NCBI GenBank assembly: GCA_020634315.1
Contig: JACKBV010000003.1
Coordinates: forward strand, 1 to 64,000
Reading direction: 5' to 3'
DNA length: 64,000 nt
Source: Ardenticatenaceae bacterium
GTDB taxonomy: Bacteria > Chloroflexota > Anaerolineae > Promineifilales > Promineifilaceae
In this document: in pieces, positions 1 through 12,115 of the stretch
Layout of the letters: the number at the start of each line of letters is the position of its first letter
Numbering within the stretch: the first letter of the stretch is position 1
Program-made: the position numbers and the translations under genes
The notes under the pieces: model-generated
Database searches by the model: none
Told to the model about the DNA's origin: nothing
What the model saw: the letters and a program-made list of their open reading frames with translations, nothing else

Positions 1-3000
1 GCGCCGCTGGTCTGCCAAACGGCCGTTCACACCGTCACCGTGCAGCCCTTCGCTGGCTTCACCTTATCCGTGCAGCCCGACCCGTTGACCACCGTGCCCA
101 TGGGCGCTGTGCTCGCCGATAATTTGCGCCCCGGCAACACCAACAGCGGCCAGGCACAGGTTCCTGGCGCAGCCTACACCATCATCCTCACGAATACGGC
201 CAACGCCGCCCACACCTATGACTTCAGCGTCAGCGGCTTGCCTGCGGGCTGGACGCTGCTGGCAAACCGCGCACAGGGCGAGACGAGCAGCACCTTGACG
301 CTGCCGCCCGGTAAAACAGGCCATCTCGGCCTTTATGTAAACCCCAACGATGGACAACTGCCAGCCCCCGGCACAAGCCACACCATCCAGGTAACGGCCG
401 TTTCCGACACCAACGCACAGCAAACGACCACAGCCAGCTTCACCATGCCCGCTGTGCCCTTCAACTACGTCACCGTGCAGCCCCCCGTGCTCTATCTCAC
501 GAGTACGGCCGTTGCCGACATTGACCTCGCCATCACGAATGTGGGCAACACCGCCGGGGATTTCCCCGTCACAGCCCATGACACCTTCGACGCCATCGCC
601 GTCACCTCATCGTTGGCGGCAGCCAATGGTCTGGCTCCTGGCGCAACACAAACGCAAGCCGTAACCATCGCCAGCAGCGATGCGCCCATTGGCTCGATTT
701 ACCCTCTCTTTTTTGACAGCCCCGCCCCTGGCGGCGTCTACACACAGACAACAACCCTCATTGTGCAAATCACCAGCCAGCGTGCCGGGCAAATTTTGCA
801 AGCCGGGCGCTGCTCGGCGGGCAATGACGGCTATCCGGCCAGCGTGCAGAGTTTGGGAACGGCCGTACAAGAGCTAGAAACGTGGTGCGAACTGGGCGAC
901 TGCCCGCTGCCACTGCGCGACAACGTGGTCACGGCGGCCAATGAAGTCGCCAACTACGGCACGATCATCCCCTTCACCACCGCCGCCCCATCCGTCGCCG
1001 CTGCTGCCGACCAGCTTGCGGTGGCGGCAGATGACGCCGCCATTTTGTTGGCGCTGGACAATCTGGCAGCGACGGTTAGCGGCCTGGGCAGCGAAGTGTG
1101 CGAGGTGGAAGAGCATCGTCCCACTCTGCGCTGGACTCCCTACACAACGGCCGTTCTCTCCGGCGAAAACGCGAGCTATGACCTGGAACTCAGCAACGAC
1201 GGCACAGTGGAAACGACCTATGCCGTTACCTTGACGCTGCCCACTGGCGCTGTGCTGCAAACGGTGACGATTGCGGCCGGGCAAACAACGACTGTGCCGG
1301 TGTCCATTAACAGTGCGCCGGATGGCTACCATTTGCTAACGGCCGTTGCCGTGCCCACCGCCCCCGATGTCAATTTGCTGATCAATCCCAGCGCCCAGGC
1401 GCGTCTCAATGTCGTGGATAAGTTTGTGCAGGTAACGGCCGTTTCCGCCGATCCGCCCTTTGTGGACACCGGCGTCAGCTCCACAACATTGAGTGTGCAA
1501 GTTGCCAATATCGCCAATGTGCCGCTGGATGTGGTCGCAGAAACGGCCGTTATCGCCCCCAACGGCGACATCCAGGCCACGCTCAATCCCACGCTAACAT
1601 TGCTGGCGGGCAATCCGCGCAGCTACGAATTGGGAACGCTGGACACCTCCGGCTGGGGCGAAGGCACGTACACCCTCACCGTTAACCTGCTCAATGAAAG
1701 CAGCGCCCTCGTGCCGGATGGCTTTGGCTATGGCTACCTGGGCGTTGGGCAAACGCTTGTGGCGCAAATGAGCAGCACGCCTTTGATTGCCGCGCCCGGC
1801 AACATCACCGTCACCACCATTTTCACCACCGAAATCGGCGCATCCAGCTTTATCAGCGGAGCGCCGGGCTTTGCCAATGCCGTGCCGGGCGCGGTTGTGA
1901 CCTTCACCGAGCCGTTGAGCGACACCGATGTGCTGCCCATGCACATGTTTGGGCCACAACCGGAGGCGGAGATGGAAACAGGGGAAACGGCCGTTACCCG
2001 GCCACACTCCCCCAGCACCATTGCCAACGTCCCCGGTTACACACGCTATGAGGAAAACAGCGCCGCCTTGCTCTACAACGGCGACACCCTCACCAACACG
2101 CTGGGCGCCTGGACAACCAGCGCCCAAGCCATCGCCAGCGGCGGTCAGACGGCTTACAGCGGCGTCCTGAGCGATACCGTAAGCCTGACGTTTACGGGAA
2201 CGGCCGTTTTCCTCGGCTTCCACACCAGTGATTGGGGCGGGCTGGCGCAAGTCACCATCGACGACGGAACGTCAGAAATTGTAGACACCTACAGCAACGA
2301 AGATGACCTGCTCACCCGTCGCTACGTTGACCTCAGCACAGGCACGCACACCATCACCATCACCGTGCTCGACCAGCGCAACCCCAACGCCTTCCGCGAC
2401 AACATCTACCTCGACTTCATTGATGTGTGGGAGGGCACGCCGCTCGACGATGGCACATTTGAAGCAGAGTCCGATGCCCGCGTCTATTCCAGCGGCAACT
2501 GGGACATCCTCAGCGATACCGGCGCATCCGGCGGGCAATATTTGGAGCGTGGCTCGACGGTCTGGTTCCCCTTCACCGGCGACAGCGTCAGCCTCATCTT
2601 GCCCCATGACCATTTCAGCAACGACATACGTCTCTTTGTCGATGACCAATTTGTCGAATTCTTTGATGTCTACAGCCCCACGTTTATCACCGAAACAATC
2701 TCCCTCGATGGCTGGGGCAGCGGTGTTCATCTGCTGCGCCTGGAAGCGTACCGGGATCGGGGACTGATCGACGCCTTCATCACCCCTGGCACAGCGCCCT
2801 TCTGGCAGCCGCCAGACAAATCCGGCTTCTATCGCTACGAAGAGGATGATCCTGATTTGCGCTATAACGGCGTGCCATTTTGGCAGTCGCCGATCTCTTG
2901 GAGCCGCATCTACGGCATTTTCTCTGAAGGCGCTAGCGACAATCAATACGCCTTCACCGGAACGGCCGATGACACCGTTTCGCTCACATTTACTGGTGAG

Positions 3001-6000
3001 TGGGTAAGTCTGGGCTTCTTCGCCGAAAATCGCAGCGGCGAAATAGAAATCTTCGTTGATGGTGTCTCGCAAGGCATTTATGATCTTTATCGCCACAATG
3101 ATGATCCGGTGTCGTTCCAGTTTGGCAATTTGGGCGCGGGGACGCATACGGTAACGGCCGTTAACCTCGGCACCACCCATCCCAACAGCGGCGGCACACG
3201 CATGACCCTCGACTACATCGACACCTGGGACGGCACACCACTGCCCCAAGGGCGCATCGAAGCCGAAGACGACACGCGCACCTACTACAGCGGCGACCTC
3301 GGCGTGGTCAGTGAATCGGGAGCCAGCGGCGGCGCGTATGTGCGCGATGGCGTTTACCGCATCGGCAACATGTGGTTCCCCTTCACCGGCGATTCCATCA
3401 CCTTGCAAGTCTGGTCAGACAACATGGATTGGATGCGCGTCAAAATTGACGGCGTAGAGCAGCCACCGCTTGACCTCTTCAACACGACGGCGCAAACACG
3501 CACCGTGAACTTTGAAGGGCTGGGCGAGGGCATCCATGTGCTGGAACTCAACCGTTACCGCGACGACTTCAACGCCGATGCCTTCATCACACCGGCCATC
3601 CAGGCTAACTTTGAATATCCGCCTGCGCCGCAAACTGGCATTGTGCGCCACGAAGAGAATCACCCCGACCTGCGTTACAACGGCTATGTGTACAGCCAGA
3701 CGGTCAGCTCTTGGGATTATGATTTCAGCTACAACATCAGCGGCGACTACGTGGCAAATACCGGCACGGCGGGCAACAGTGTCACGCTCGACTTTGACGG
3801 TGCCTGGTTTGGTGTGGGCTTTGAGAGCACAGCCCAGACCGGCGTAGCCGAGATTTACCTGGATGGGGCACTGTGGGACACCGTCGATACCAGCGGCGAC
3901 CTCGGCCCGATGAGCCGCTATTATGATGTGATAACCGGCACGCATACGATCTCGATAACGGCCGTTAACCGCATCCGCGTTGACTTCATTGACACCTGGG
4001 ACACCACCCCCATGCCCGACAGCTGGCACGAAGCTGAACTCAACGACCGCATTGAGCGCTTCCACTACAGCACCTATTGGGCTACTTACAGCGATGAATA
4101 TGCCCGCGAAGAACGCATGGTTGGGCGCAGCCTGGTTAACTCCCGCCGCACAATGTGGTTCAGCTTTACCGGTCACGACCTGACCTTGCAAAGCTACAAC
4201 GACAACAACGGCCAGTATGAGATTTTCATGGATGGCGTGTCGCAGGGGGTGTACACGACAACGGCCGTTTACAGCAACCAACCCATCAACTGGCACTTCC
4301 CCAACCTCGGCGACGGCCCCCACGTCTTCTCCCTGCTGGCGATAGACGGCACAAGCCGCACCTACGTAGACGCCTTCAACGTCAACCCCGACAAATTCGT
4401 CGATGCCGCACCCAGCGTCGAATGGGTTGACTTTACCCCCGGCGGCCTCTTAACCACACTCATCGCTGGCGACATCAACAACGACGGCATGGTCGAAATC
4501 ATCGCCCCATCCACCGACGGCAACCTCTACGTCTATCGTGGTGATGGGCAAGACGCCGGCGGCGGCACCCCCATCTTATGGAGCGCCGCGACCGGCGTCG
4601 GCAACGAGCCAGCCATTGCCGACATAGACCTGGACGGGTACGGCGAAATTTTACTCATGTCCGGCGACGGCTTGTTTGCCTTTGAACACGACGGCACAAC
4701 CAAATGGATGACCGACACCATCTTCTCCTCTTCCGGAGGCGCAAACCCGTATGGCTGGGGCGGCGTGGCAGTAGGCAACCTTGACCTGGACGATGAGCCA
4801 GAGCTAGTCGTAGCGCCACGCTTGCAGCAGGCCGCCGTCGTCAGCGCCGCTGGCGAAGTGACGCGCTTTGGCCCAACGCTGGGCGACTTCCCCACCCTGC
4901 CCATCCTCGCCGACATTAATGGCGATGGGTTCCTGGACATCATCATCGCCGATGATGACACGCTGTATGCCTATGATGCCTTCAACGCCCTCAACCTGAT
5001 CTGGGCTTACACCTACGATACCAGCGACATCTCGCCCAACACCAGCTCGCAAACCTGGGGCGCACCGGCCGTCACCAACCTGGATGGCGATGCCGAACCG
5101 GAAATCGTCATGTTCTTTGAGGAGAAGGTCGTCGCTCTCAATCATGATGGCACGGAACTTTGGGTCTACAAAGTGCTGCAAGCCAACGGCTATCGCCCCA
5201 GCCATGTCACCATAGCGGATGTAGATGGCGATGGCGAAATTGAAATCATCGTCGCCCAGGCCCTGAACGCCGGATTCCTGGTTTTTAATCATGAGATTTT
5301 GGTATTGAATGCTGACGGCACGCTCCTGTGGAGTGAAATTGTAGACGAGACCACGAGTTCCAGTTCCGGCGTGGCAACGCATGACTTTAATGGGGATGGT
5401 GTGTGGGAAGTGTTGTGGAATGGCTACGACGATGGCTTCCTCATCTTCAATGGGCCAGATGGCGACCGCATCTTTAACGAGCCGCGCATCAACTCTGGCA
5501 CAATTGTCGATTACCCCAGCGTGGCCGATGTGGACGGCGACCATTTCGCCGAAGTGCTGCTGGGCGACGACGAAGGGCTGTGGGTTGTCGGCCATGATGA
5601 AGTGTGGGCAGACAGCCGCCCGTTGTGGAGCAGCAACAGCTACCGCATCACCGACATCAACGATGATTTGAGTGTGCCGGTGAATGAGCAGCCAAGCTGG
5701 CTGACACACAATACCTATCGCACACAAACGTCGGAGCGCAGTCCGGCACCAGCTTACAGCGTCAACGTTGTTTACAGCGCGGGCATTGACCAGATTACGG
5801 TTCTCACGCCGACCATTTCGCTGACGCCAACGGCCGTTTCTCCACCCATCTATACCTTTAGCTACCACCAGGAATGGTATCAGCCCGTCATCACACTTTC
5901 GCTTGTCTCGGAAGTGGGCAATTTGCAGCCGGGCGAAGTGCGCCAGGTAGCCGCCGGGGCAGAAGTCCACTACACCTTGCCCACCGGGAGCAACGTCTTG

Positions 6001-7656
6001 ATGCTGCCACCGCTTTACGTCACCGGCGCAACCATTGCCGACTTGACTCCGGCAGAACAAACGGCCGTTCCCGGCCAGACCATCAGCTACACGCTCACGC
6101 TGCTCAATCCGGCAGCAACCGCCGATACCTACACGCTGGCGGTAAACGGGCTGCCTTCCGATTGGGGCGCGGCCTTACCCGGCAGTGCAAACGTACCGGG
6201 GAATGGACAGGCAGCCGTCACGCTGGCGCTTACCGTGCCAGACAACGCCGACCTGCACGACTACCCCTTCATCGTCGCCGTGACAACCGGCAGCGGCGGC
6301 ACAGCACAGTTGGGCGGCACGGCCGTTGTGCAAGAGGGAGTGCGCGTGATGGTAACGGCCGTTACCGCATCCCTTGCCCCCATCGGCCAACCCATCAGCC
6401 ATACGCTGACCATCACCAACCTGGAAAGCACAGCACGCACCTATGCCCTCAGCGCGGCGGGTACACCCATCGTCACACTGCCGCCGCAGGTAACAGTCGA
6501 TGCCAATGGCAGCACAACGGTGCTGCTGACCGCCGCTCCCTCTGACACCGGGCAACAAGCGTTTACGGTGAATGCCGTCGCTCAAGAAAGCGGCGCAGCG
6601 GGCAGCGATACGGCCGTTATCCAGGGCCTCGGCGCAGACGGTGTGGCGGTGTCGTTGACGCCGTCAATGGTGGAAACGGGGCCGGGCGGCACGGCCGTTC
6701 TCACCGTCACCCTGCAAAATCTTAGCAGCAGCGCCCACACGTTCAATCTGGACAGCACATTGCCAGCAAACTGGAACGGCCGTTTCGAGGCCAATGGACA
6801 GCCGATCAACGCCATCTTCATCGCCACAGGCATCTACAACACGGCACAGGTGACACTGCTGGTCAATCCGGCGGAAACGGCCGTTAGCGGCAGTTACCCC
6901 ATCAGCGTGATGGCAGCATCGCAAACGAACCCGGCCGCAAACGGCACGGCCAACGGCCAGATTGACCTGAACGGCATTGGCGTGCAGGTGCAAATTCTCG
7001 ACCAGAATATGACGATCAACCCCAATCAATCCTTTAGCTGGGATGTGCGCGTGACGAACACGGGCGAGAACAGCGATACCTTCACGCTGGCAGCGGCAGG
7101 TCTGCCGGTGGGGGCCAATGGCACGTTTAGCAGTGACACGGTAACGCTGGCCGCAGGAGAGGCAGTGGTTGTGCAATACACGGCCGGGCCGTTTAGCGGT
7201 GCGCTGCCACAGGCGTATGACCTGAATGTGATGGCGCAGTCGGGAGCGAATACGGCCGTTTATGGCGAAGATCGCACGACCTTTACCCTGGCCGCGCAAG
7301 AAGCGGTGAGCCTCGTCTGGCTGCCCGCCAACCAGACCATCACCAACACCTTTGCCACCAACTTCACCCTGGTCTTGACGAACACAGGCAACACCGCCGC
7401 CACCTTTACGCTCAATCTGAGTGGGGCCGGGCTGACGTTCGCTGTGCCGCTCAACGAGATTTTGCTGCCGCCAGCCATGACGGCGGTGATCCCGGTAACG
7501 GTGCAGGCCAATGGCACAGGGTCGTTTGTCTTGACGGGAACGGCCGTTGGCAGCACAGCCCAGGCCAGCGACACGGCATCGCTAACAGTGGCGACAACAG
7601 GCAATGGCAACGACGCGGACTTGCTTTACCTGCCCATCATCGTCCGTCATCCGTAA
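1..7656 (+). CDS. giant secreted multidomain protein, 5' end cut by window
   Basis: The frame is open from base 1, so the true start lies upstream; about 2,551 residues are visible. In order: NEW3/Ig-like beta-sandwich repeats (to about nt 1950), three copies of a long module that each begin near a YEE/HEE-N-x-x-LRYNG-like motif (about nt 2035, 2823, 3637) and contain paired jelly-roll-like halves ending in DFIDxWxxTP, then seven FG-GAP-like blades with D-x-(D/N)-x-D-G calcium loops (about nt 4430-5640), then more NEW3/CARDB-like sandwiches (about nt 6000-7600). It ends in LLYLPIIVRHP. The protein is very rich in Thr/Ala/Val and has no visible catalytic domain. It most likely works at the cell surface in adhesion or glycan binding; the substrate is unknown. 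About 23 ACGGCCGT sites fall inside it and encode TAV or NGR. A hairpin terminator follows. Confidence 0.85.
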   Translation, partial: APLVCQTAVHTVTVQPFAGFTLSVQPDPLTTVPMGAVLADNLRPGNTNSGQAQVPGAAYTIILTNTANAAHTYDFSVSGLPAGWTLLANRAQGETSSTLTLPPGKTGHLGLYVNPNDGQLPAPGTSHTIQVTAVSDTNAQQTTTASFTMPAVPFNYVTVQPPVLYLTSTAVADIDLAITNVGNTAGDFPVTAHDTFDAIAVTSSLAAANGLAPGATQTQAVTIASSDAPIGSIYPLFFDSPAPGGVYTQTTTLIVQITSQRAGQILQAGRCSAGNDGYPASVQSLGTAVQELETWCELGDCPLPLRDNVVTAANEVANYGTIIPFTTAAPSVAAAADQLAVAADDAAILLALDNLAATVSGLGSEVCEVEEHRPTLRWTPYTTAVLSGENASYDLELSNDGTVETTYAVTLTLPTGAVLQTVTIAAGQTTTVPVSINSAPDGYHLLTAVAVPTAPDVNLLINPSAQARLNVVDKFVQVTAVSADPPFVDTGVSSTTLSVQVANIANVPLDVVAETAVIAPNGDIQATLNPTLTLLAGNPRSYELGTLDTSGWGEGTYTLTVNLLNESSALVPDGFGYGYLGVGQTLVAQMSSTPLIAAPGNITVTTIFTTEIGASSFISGAPGFANAVPGAVVTFTEPLSDTDVLPMHMFGPQPEAEMETGETAVTRPHSPSTIANVPGYTRYEENSAALLYNGDTLTNTLGAWTTSAQAIASGGQTAYSGVLSDTVSLTFTGTAVFLGFHTSDWGGLAQVTIDDGTSEIVDTYSNEDDLLTRRYVDLSTGTHTITITVLDQRNPNAFRDNIYLDFIDVWEGTPLDDGTFEAESDARVYSSGNWDILSDTGASGGQYLERGSTVWFPFTGDSVSLILPHDHFSNDIRLFVDDQFVEFFDVYSPTFITETISLDGWGSGVHLLRLEAYRDRGLIDAFITPGTAPFWQPPDKSGFYRYEEDDPDLRYNGVPFWQSPISWSRIYGIFSEGASDNQYAFTGTADDTVSLTFTGEWVSLGFFAENRSGEIEIFVDGVSQGIYDLYRHNDDPVSFQFGNLGAGTHTVTAVNLGTTHPNSGGTRMTLDYIDTWDGTPLPQGRIEAEDDTRTYYSGDLGVVSESGASGGAYVRDGVYRIGNMWFPFTGDSITLQVWSDNMDWMRVKIDGVEQPPLDLFNTTAQTRTVNFEGLGEGIHVLELNRYRDDFNADAFITPAIQANFEYPPAPQTGIVRHEENHPDLRYNGYVYSQTVSSWDYDFSYNISGDYVANTGTAGNSVTLDFDGAWFGVGFESTAQTGVAEIYLDGALWDTVDTSGDLGPMSRYYDVITGTHTISITAVNRIRVDFIDTWDTTPMPDSWHEAELNDRIERFHYSTYWATYSDEYAREERMVGRSLVNSRRTMWFSFTGHDLTLQSYNDNNGQYEIFMDGVSQGVYTTTAVYSNQPINWHFPNLGDGPHVFSLLAIDGTSRTYVDAFNVNPDKFVDAAPSVEWVDFTPGGLLTTLIAGDINNDGMVEIIAPSTDGNLYVYRGDGQDAGGGTPILWSAATGVGNEPAIADIDLDGYGEILLMSGDGLFAFEHDGTTKWMTDTIFSSSGGANPYGWGGVAVGNLDLDDEPELVVAPRLQQAAVVSAAGEVTRFGPTLGDFPTLPILADINGDGFLDIIIADDDTLYAYDAFNALNLIWAYTYDTSDISPNTSSQTWGAPAVTNLDGDAEPEIVMFFEEKVVALNHDGTELWVYKVLQANGYRPSHVTIADVDGDGEIEIIVAQALNAGFLVFNHEILVLNADGTLLWSEIVDETTSSSSGVATHDFNGDGVWEVLWNGYDDGFLIFNGPDGDRIFNEPRINSGTIVDYPSVADVDGDHFAEVLLGDDEGLWVVGHDEVWADSRPLWSSNSYRITDINDDLSVPVNEQPSWLTHNTYRTQTSERSPAPAYSVNVVYSAGIDQITVLTPTISLTPTAVSPPIYTFSYHQEWYQPVITLSLVSEVGNLQPGEVRQVAAGAEVHYTLPTGSNVLMLPPLYVTGATIADLTPAEQTAVPGQTISYTLTLLNPAATADTYTLAVNGLPSDWGAALPGSANVPGNGQAAVTLALTVPDNADLHDYPFIVAVTTGSGGTAQLGGTAVVQEGVRVMVTAVTASLAPIGQPISHTLTITNLESTARTYALSAAGTPIVTLPPQVTVDANGSTTVLLTAAPSDTGQQAFTVNAVAQESGAAGSDTAVIQGLGADGVAVSLTPSMVETGPGGTAVLTVTLQNLSSSAHTFNLDSTLPANWNGRFEANGQPINAIFIATGIYNTAQVTLLVNPAETAVSGSYPISVMAASQTNPAANGTANGQIDLNGIGVQVQILDQNMTINPNQSFSWDVRVTNTGENSDTFTLAAAGLPVGANGTFSSDTVTLAAGEAVVVQYTAGPFSGALPQAYDLNVMAQSGANTAVYGEDRTTFTLAAQEAVSLVWLPANQTITNTFATNFTLVLTNTGNTAATFTLNLSGAGLTFAVPLNEILLPPAMTAVIPVTVQANGTGSFVLTGTAVGSTAQASDTASLTVATTGNGNDADLLYLPIIVRHP

Positions 7657-7681
7657 ACAAAATAGACGGCATAACAACAAG

Positions 7682-7715
7682 GCCCGGCTGCCCATTGCGG
7701 CAGCCGGGTCTTTGT
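7682..7715 (+). terminator. stem-loop terminator after the giant gene
   Basis: A perfect 10-bp inverted repeat, CCCGGCTGCC (7683-7692) and GGCAGCCGGG (7699-7708), with a 6-nt loop, is followed by TCTTTGTTGTG. The flanking ACAACAA/TTGTTGT also pair, so the hairpin could stop transcription from both sides. The neighbouring genes converge here, which fits a bidirectional terminator. Confidence 0.75.
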
Positions 7716-7740
7716 TGTGTATCGGGGATTTACGGAGAAC

Positions 7741-8535
7741 TTACAGTCTGCTCTGGCGTTTTTGAATATACGCACTCAGTTGAGCACCCTTCTCCACAAG
7801 GTCGGGTACGCCGGTGTCGGTCATATCCTCAACCAAATAACCAGCCTGTGCGCCAGCCAGGAATCCATCGGGAGCAAACCATTCGTCGCCTAACAAATCA
7901 AATTGGCGCAAAAGCGTGTCAACCAGGCGCGGCAGCAAATCGCCCGCCTCGCCAATGCTGCTTTCACCGGCGTTGTAGACAGCCAACAGCAAATGTCGCC
8001 AGCGGGCAAAAGCAGCTTCGTCACTGCTGGCACTGGCCTGCGTCACATACCAGTTAACAAATGCATACTGAAATTCCGCCAGGAAGGCATTGGCATCGCC
8101 GCCATGCGTCCCTTGAAAGGCTTTGGCAAAGCGCGAACCGGTGCCGCTATCTTCCACATGCAGCGGTGGCGGGAAATCCACAGACGGAATATGCTGCACC
8201 AACCCATACCAGGGGCCAAAATTAGCATGCGGGTATGTGATCAAGGCGCTGCTCATCGCGCCGCTCAGCGCCAGATTCGCGTATCGGGCCAGCACATCGG
8301 CGGCGGCATCTTCAAATCGCTGTGCCTCGTCATTGAAGACTTTGACAACAACCTCTTTCGGTTGGAGGTAACACCAAAAGCCCACATGATCCAAATCGGC
8401 TTGCACGCTGACATAGTGCCAGGCAGCAGGGGGAACCATGCCAAAGCCGCGAAACCCACCCTGAATTGCGTAGTGAGCCGTGCCAATACGGGCTTCTTTT
8501 TTGGGGACATCTAGCAAAATAATTGCGCCGAACAT
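7741..8535 (-). CDS. AAR2-like protein (bacterial homologue of a U5 snRNP assembly factor)
   Basis: 264 residues, ATG start preceded by AAAGGAG. The N-terminal half has the pattern AIILLDVPK…FRGFGMVPPAAWHYVSV, which matches from memory the first beta-rich domain of eukaryotic AAR2 (human ILNMPKGTEFGI…FRGVKMIPPGIHFLHY). The C-terminal half has LAEFQYAFVNWY…FARWRHLLLAVYNA and a following leucine-rich helix pair that match the AAR2 helical domain (human LGELQFAFVCFL…FEHWKRLLNLL). Eukaryotic AAR2 binds Prp8 and escorts it during U5 snRNP maturation; no such partner exists in bacteria, so the role here is unknown. No signal peptide or membrane segment is seen, so it should be cytosolic. It stands alone, convergent with the giant secreted gene and with REP elements upstream. 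Family assignment is by eye and needs a profile search. Confidence 0.72.
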   Translation of the reverse strand: MFGAIILLDVPKKEARIGTAHYAIQGGFRGFGMVPPAAWHYVSVQADLDHVGFWCYLQPKEVVVKVFNDEAQRFEDAAADVLARYANLALSGAMSSALITYPHANFGPWYGLVQHIPSVDFPPPLHVEDSGTGSRFAKAFQGTHGGDANAFLAEFQYAFVNWYVTQASASSDEAAFARWRHLLLAVYNAGESSIGEAGDLLPRLVDTLLRQFDLLGDEWFAPDGFLAGAQAGYLVEDMTDTGVPDLVEKGAQLSAYIQKRQSRL

Positions 8536-8567
8536 AGATAATCTCCTTTATCAAAAGCCTCCCGGAG

Positions 8568-8728
8568 GTTCGTCTCATGCGACAAACATAACCTCCGGGA
8601 GGTTGCTTTTCATAACCTCCCGGAGGTTCGTCTCATGCGACAAACACAACCTCCGGGAGGTTGCTTTTCATAACCTCCCGGAGGTTCGTCTCATGCGACG
8701 AACGTTCCACCGATAACCTCCCGGAGGT
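8568..8728. repeat. REP-like palindrome cluster
   Basis: Five alternating palindromes: CCTCCCGGAGGTT and AACCTCCGGGAGGTT, separated by CGTCTCATGCGACAAAC-type spacers and TGCTTTTCATA. The last copy is truncated. Neighbouring copies are reverse complements, so the cluster can fold into nested hairpins. The same element recurs in at least five other gaps of this window. Confidence 0.9.
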
Positions 8729-8990
8729 GTTAAACTTGCGCCCATCTTCTGTGCTGATCGTAGAAAGCAGGGCATGTCTCACATTTACAAACTCTTCACC
8801 CAAATATACCGACAATCAGGTGTGTTGTCTGTGGCTTATTTCACACAATCGCCGAAACAGCTGCAAAGGCACAGCTACCTTAAAGGGGACGAAAGGTGCG
8901 ATAACGGCCGTTAAAATGCTGCTAAAATGAGACCAGATGCACCGGTTGTTTATGCAACCAACACTTCTTTCAACTGCATCAAGGAGCACG
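8729..8990. other. intergenic gap, no gene seen
   Basis: No convincing reading frame. It holds one AACGGCCGTT site (about 8903) and, just before the lipoprotein gene, an AAGGAG ribosome-binding site at 8981-8986. I see no clear promoter. Confidence 0.5.
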
Positions 8991-9667
8991 ATGAAAATCA
9001 AACAAATCTTTATGTGGCTATGGTTGTCCCTCTTGCTGGGGGCACTCCTATCTGCATGCGGCGCGACAACAGCTACAGAGGCAACGGCAACGGCCGTTCC
9101 CGCCACCCCAACACCCGCAAACAGCACCCCCACCCTGGCAGCGGCCACACCTGCGCCCTGCACCCTCACCGCCAACACCGATGTGCCGCTCTACTATCGG
9201 CCAGACACCACTTCCGGCCAATTCGGCAGCCTCACCGCAGGCGAGCAGAGCATCATCATGGGACAGGCAGCGGGGGGATGGTTGGGGTTTGACCCCGGCG
9301 TGGCCCAGGCCGCCAACATAGGCATTTTCCGCTTGCGCTGGGTAGCGCCGGGCAGCGACGTCACCCAATCTGGCGACTGCGACGCAGTGACAGCATATCC
9401 GGCCATTTCTCCAACAGCCTGCTACGAAATGGCGATGGCCGACACGCCCATTTATGCCCAAGCAGACGATACGGCCGTTACCATCGCCACCCTCCCGCCG
9501 GGGCATACACCGCAATCATTGGCAAAACAGATCAGGAATGGTACCAGGTTGACCTGGGAGACGGCACCCTGGCCGACACCAACAGCGGGCAAATCGGCTG
9601 GATTACCGCCGATGCCGTGAACTACAACGGCCAAACCTGTACCGACTTGCCAACCGTCACTCCATAA
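8991..9667 (+). CDS. SH3-like domain lipoprotein, frame broken near 9500
   Basis: The ATG at 8991 follows AAGGAG at good spacing. A lipoprotein signal peptide ends in the lipobox LLSAC, followed by a Thr/Pro/Ala linker and then two short SH3b-like units (one starting about VPLYYRPDT, a second about TPIYAQADD), each with the small-strand pattern seen in bacterial SH3 domains. The frame from the start runs out at 9620. The other frame continues the second unit sensibly (IIGKTDQEWYQVDLG…GQIGWITADAV) to a stop at 9665-9667. One extra G in the GGGG run near 9499 would join them. Likely role: envelope-anchored binding protein. It lies 22 nt before the GH15 gene. Confidence 0.7.
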
Positions 9668-9689
9668 GCACGCCACAGGGAGCAAAGAC

Positions 9690-11738
<2,049 letters not shown>

Positions 11739-12115
11739 AGTTGTGCCGGTCGCTGGCCGATAATGCGCTGTTTGACATGCCACCGCAAACTGTCAAACGG
11801 TATCTGAAGGAGGCAAACAACGCGCTCTACGCCATCTGGCAATTTAACCACAAGTGCCGCGCCATCTCTGCCGGGCAAATATTGCGGGTGGCCTTGTCGG
11901 CAACGGCCGTTATCCATTGGAGCAGCGACAACTGGCAAACGGCGCAAGAAATGCGCACACGCGACACCGGGCTGGGTCTGCACATCGCCGACCTGCCCAC
12001 AGCCACACAAAAAGCGGGGAGCGAAATCCAGTTCACCTTCCATTGGCTGGATGATGATCGCTGGCAAGGCGAAAACTTCGCGGTTTCGATCAATGCCGAG
12101 TCGTTTTGACCCGAT

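Noticed and set aside
4804..6060. 418-codon antisense frame inside the giant gene (also 2272-3408 and 3415-4323)
   Set aside because: No ribosome-binding site, no recognisable domain and full overlap with a well-supported protein. The palindromic ACGGCCGT sites keep both strands open.
7741..8535. Reading this gene as an ordinary hypothetical protein with the plus-strand frame 7903-8514
   Set aside because: The plus-strand frame has no domain or ribosome-binding site, while the minus-strand frame has AAAGGAG and the AAR2-like blocks.
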